From assembly GCF_002291145.1 (NCBI RefSeq), contig NZ_NTGE01000014.1, positions 62,001 through 126,000 on the forward strand: a stretch of 64,000 nt of DNA, read 5' to 3'. Shown piece by piece: positions 62,428 to 64,000 of this stretch (position 1 is the stretch's first letter; every line of letters begins with the position of its first letter). Origin of the DNA: Streptomyces sp. SA15 (GTDB taxonomy: Bacteria; Actinomycetota; Actinomycetes; Streptomycetales; Streptomycetaceae). The translations under genes and the position numbers were made by a program. Under the pieces are notes generated by a model, which had not been told where the DNA came from, searched no databases, and was given only the letters and a program-made list of their open reading frames with translations.

Positions 62428-63348
62428 TCAGCTGCGTACGAACACGTAGTCCGCCTGGTAGGGCACGCCGACGATGGTGCCCGGCGAGCAGGAGCCGGCC
62501 GGGGCGACGCCGCCGACGGTGTTCAGCCGCAGAATCTCCGCGGTGCCGGCGAGCAGGCCGTGGTGCTTGCCGGACTGGGTGGCCTTGAGGTCCAGCTCGG
62601 GGATGTTCCCGTCCCCGTTGGGGGTCCTGGAGATGACCGCCCCGGTGACCGCGCTGCCGTCGGGCGCGATCCACTGCGGGGTACCGGAGTTGGGCTTGAC
62701 GAAGGAGTGCGCGATACGGCCGTCGAGTACGGCGCTCACATCACGCTGGGCGAAGGCGTGGCCGCCGCCCTCGGTGGGCTTGCACTCGTAGATCTGCTTG
62801 CCCTTGACGACGGAGGCCTGGAAGTTGTCGAGCGCGTCGCGGAAGTCGAAGGAGGCGACGGTGACCTTGTGGAGCTGCCCGCGGACGGCTCCGCCCGGGA
62901 ACTCGGCGGTGTGCAGGTTGGCGTAGAAGGAGTTGGGGTCGGTCTTGAGCGCGTCGAGCAGTGCCGCGTCCTTGACCTCGACGGTGCCGGTGACGCTGCG
63001 CCCCTTGCCCTTGCCGCCGAGCAGCTTGGTGAAGTCGATCTTGACGTCGCCGTTGGTGCCCTTGGCGCCCTGGTGGATGTGGAGGGCGGTCGGCTTGTCG
63101 GTGCCGCGCCACTGGACGGCGACGGACACCTTGTCGCCGTCGACCTTCACGAACTGGAGCGCGGCGCCGTCCCGGTCCCCGGCGGACACCTCGTTGGCAC
63201 CCCTGAGGCCGGCGGCGAGGATGGTGCCGGTGTCTTCGGCGGCGGACGCGGGAATCGTGGTGGCGGCGAAGCCGCCGACGGTGGTCAGGACGCCGGCGGC
63301 GGTGATCAGGGTCTTACGGCGTGTCGAGAACGTCGTGTGCATGCCCAT
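62428..63348 (-). CDS. Secreted CHRD-domain/DUF3455-like protein
   Basis: 306 residues. Signal peptide with an Arg-Arg pair (STRRKTLITAAGVLTTVGGFAATTIPASAAED). Residues about 40-150 are a CHRD domain (LRGANEVSAGDRDGAALQFVKVDGDKVSVAVQWRGTDKPTALHIHQGAKGTNGDVKIDF; FYANLHTAEFPGGAVRGQL). The rest resembles DUF3455 (KQIYECKPTEGGGHAFAQRDVSAVLDGRIAHSFVKPNSGTPQWIAPDGSAVTG). Extracellular, function unknown. ATG 63348 has GGAAG about 11 nt upstream. Confidence 0.85.
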   Translation of the reverse strand: MGMHTTFSTRRKTLITAAGVLTTVGGFAATTIPASAAEDTGTILAAGLRGANEVSAGDRDGAALQFVKVDGDKVSVAVQWRGTDKPTALHIHQGAKGTNGDVKIDFTKLLGGKGKGRSVTGTVEVKDAALLDALKTDPNSFYANLHTAEFPGGAVRGQLHKVTVASFDFRDALDNFQASVVKGKQIYECKPTEGGGHAFAQRDVSAVLDGRIAHSFVKPNSGTPQWIAPDGSAVTGAVISRTPNGDGNIPELDLKATQSGKHHGLLAGTAEILRLNTVGGVAPAGSCSPGTIVGVPYQADYVFVRS

Positions 63349-63479
63349 GATGATGTTTTCTTCCCGTAGGACAGCTGACAGCCCCTGCGTCAGCTTCTGG
63401 GCATGCATACGAGATGATCTTGGCTTGAATTCAATCCAGGTCTGTGATGTGCGTCACGCATGAGGGCTCGGGTGGGTCA

Positions 63480-63717
63480 GAGCCTGTGTCACATCTCCGG
63501 TCGGATCAGCGCGCGGCGTCTGGTGCGTGCGATCGCAAGGCGCCGGAGCGCCCTCGATGGGGGTGCCCCCGCGCGAGTCGGCGAAGCCGGTTCGAGCGTG
63601 GGGGAGGAGCCACGTGGGCGGTTCGGCAACGCGGCTGGGGGTCCCCCCACGCCTTTAAGGCAGTGGGGGCGTGCGTGCCAGGCGTCGCGTGCCCGACCGG
63701 GGATGTGACACAGGCTC
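63480..63717. mobile_element. MITE-like element B with 3-bp target duplication
   Basis: 238 bp. The ends GAGCCTGTGTCACATCTCCG and GTCGG match in inverted orientation at 63693-63717 with one mismatch. TCA flanks both sides (63477-63479, 63718-63720), a 3-bp target duplication of the T-N-A type made by IS5/IS427-like transposases. No transposase gene inside. The right TCA is the complement of the polyprenyl synthetase stop codon. Confidence 0.8.
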
Positions 63718-64000
63718 TCAGCCCGCCCGATGCACCACCGCGTCACACAGCTCCATCAGCGCCACCTTCGCGTCACACTCCCGCAGTGGAGCCAACGCCG
63801 CCCGCGCGTCCTCCACGTACCGCACCGTGTCCCGCCGCGCCTGCTCCAGAGCGGGATGCGCCCGCAGCGCGGCCAGCGCCTCGGCATGCCGCGCGTCGTC
63901 GCTCAGGTCGGAGTCCAGCAGCTCGCACAGCGCGATGTCCTCGGCCAGCCCCAGCCGCGCCGCCCGCTCCCGCAGCCGTAGCACGGGAAGGGTCGGGATG
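63718..64000 (-). CDS. Polyprenyl synthetase, C-terminal part (runs off the window)
   Basis: The last 93 codons are visible: IPTLPVLRLRERAARLGLAEDIALCELLDSDLSDDARHAEALAALRAHPALEQARRDTVRYVEDARAALAPLRECDAKVALMELCDAVVHRAG. This is the C-terminal helix region of E-type polyprenyl diphosphate synthases that make the menaquinone side chain; the aspartate-rich motifs lie outside the window. A GTG at 63984 is internal. The stop TGA coincides with the target duplication of MITE B. Confidence 0.85.
   Translation of the reverse strand, partial: IPTLPVLRLRERAARLGLAEDIALCELLDSDLSDDARHAEALAALRAHPALEQARRDTVRYVEDARAALAPLRECDAKVALMELCDAVVHRAG

Noticed and set aside
62933..63463. 176-codon plus-strand frame over the CHRD gene
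   Set aside because: Opposite strand to a clear secreted protein with signal peptide and CHRD motifs; no domain in this frame.

Overview
The window is high-GC actinobacterial DNA, almost certainly from a Streptomyces chromosome. The evidence is strong third-position G/C, frequent GTG starts, ATGA/GTGA gene overlaps, and the gene order secE, aspC-like, adenosine deaminase, murB, hadB, hadA, rpmG, tRNA-Met, tRNA-Thr. From memory (not checked here) the gene order across the whole window follows the S. coelicolor region around SCO4583-SCO4646, including use of a tRNA-Tyr gene as integration site, as SLP1 does there.

Layout. 1-5,831: housekeeping block (secE, tRNA-Trp, class I aminotransferase, adenosine deaminase, murB, two HadA/HadB-type hydratase subunits, rpmG, two tRNAs). 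6,066-9,978: an amidohydrolase-like protein that has lost catalytic residues, a small NAD-binding/SnoaL-like pair, a zinc-ribbon ORF, and a decayed transporter gene. 10,050-25,577: an integrated actinomycete integrative and conjugative element (AICE) of about 15.5 kb, bounded by a perfect 53-bp repeat of the tRNA-Tyr 3' end. It carries, left to right, a low-GC pentapeptide-like membrane protein, a GntR-NUDIX fusion facing an XRE-TPR regulator, a 680-bp regulatory leader, a transfer operon (DUF6284-like, Pycsar-effector-like TM protein, SpdB-like, zinc protein, FtsK/TraB translocase), a replication module (prim-pol, zinc protein, P4/D5-type helicase), and xis-int.

25,526-41,260: intact tRNA-Tyr, yajQ, a small membrane protein, an APC permease, an htpX-yccF-barstar operon, and a ten-gene partial complex I operon (nuoA, B, C, H, I, J, K, L, M, N) with no nuoD, E, F or G. 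41,503-48,843: two paralogous sensor kinases, a MITE-like element, one NarL-type regulator, and korAB (2-oxoacid:ferredoxin oxidoreductase). 48,892-64,000: HxlR/QorB-like pair, rarD, an MFS exporter with an HxlR regulator, a CGNR/VOC pair that starts back to back, a secreted aminopeptidase, a TPR-like protein, an amidase, an ABC exporter, a LolA-like protein, a CHRD-domain secreted protein, a second MITE-like element with a 3-bp target duplication, and the end of a polyprenyl synthetase gene.

Working together. The AICE is self-contained for excision (xis/int, att repeats, phased arm-site candidates), replication (prim-pol plus helicase, with an iteron-like region just before xis) and double-stranded DNA transfer (TraB-type translocase followed by a repeat-rich clt candidate). 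Its left flank holds regulators and the accessory gene. The strongest leads are the accessory protein, the orphan Pycsar-effector-like gene, the leader with mutually exclusive hairpins, the divergent leaderless promoter at 53.9 kb, and a recurrent pattern of short tandem duplications that span stop codons at five 3' ends. No rRNA, CRISPR array or biosynthetic cluster was seen.
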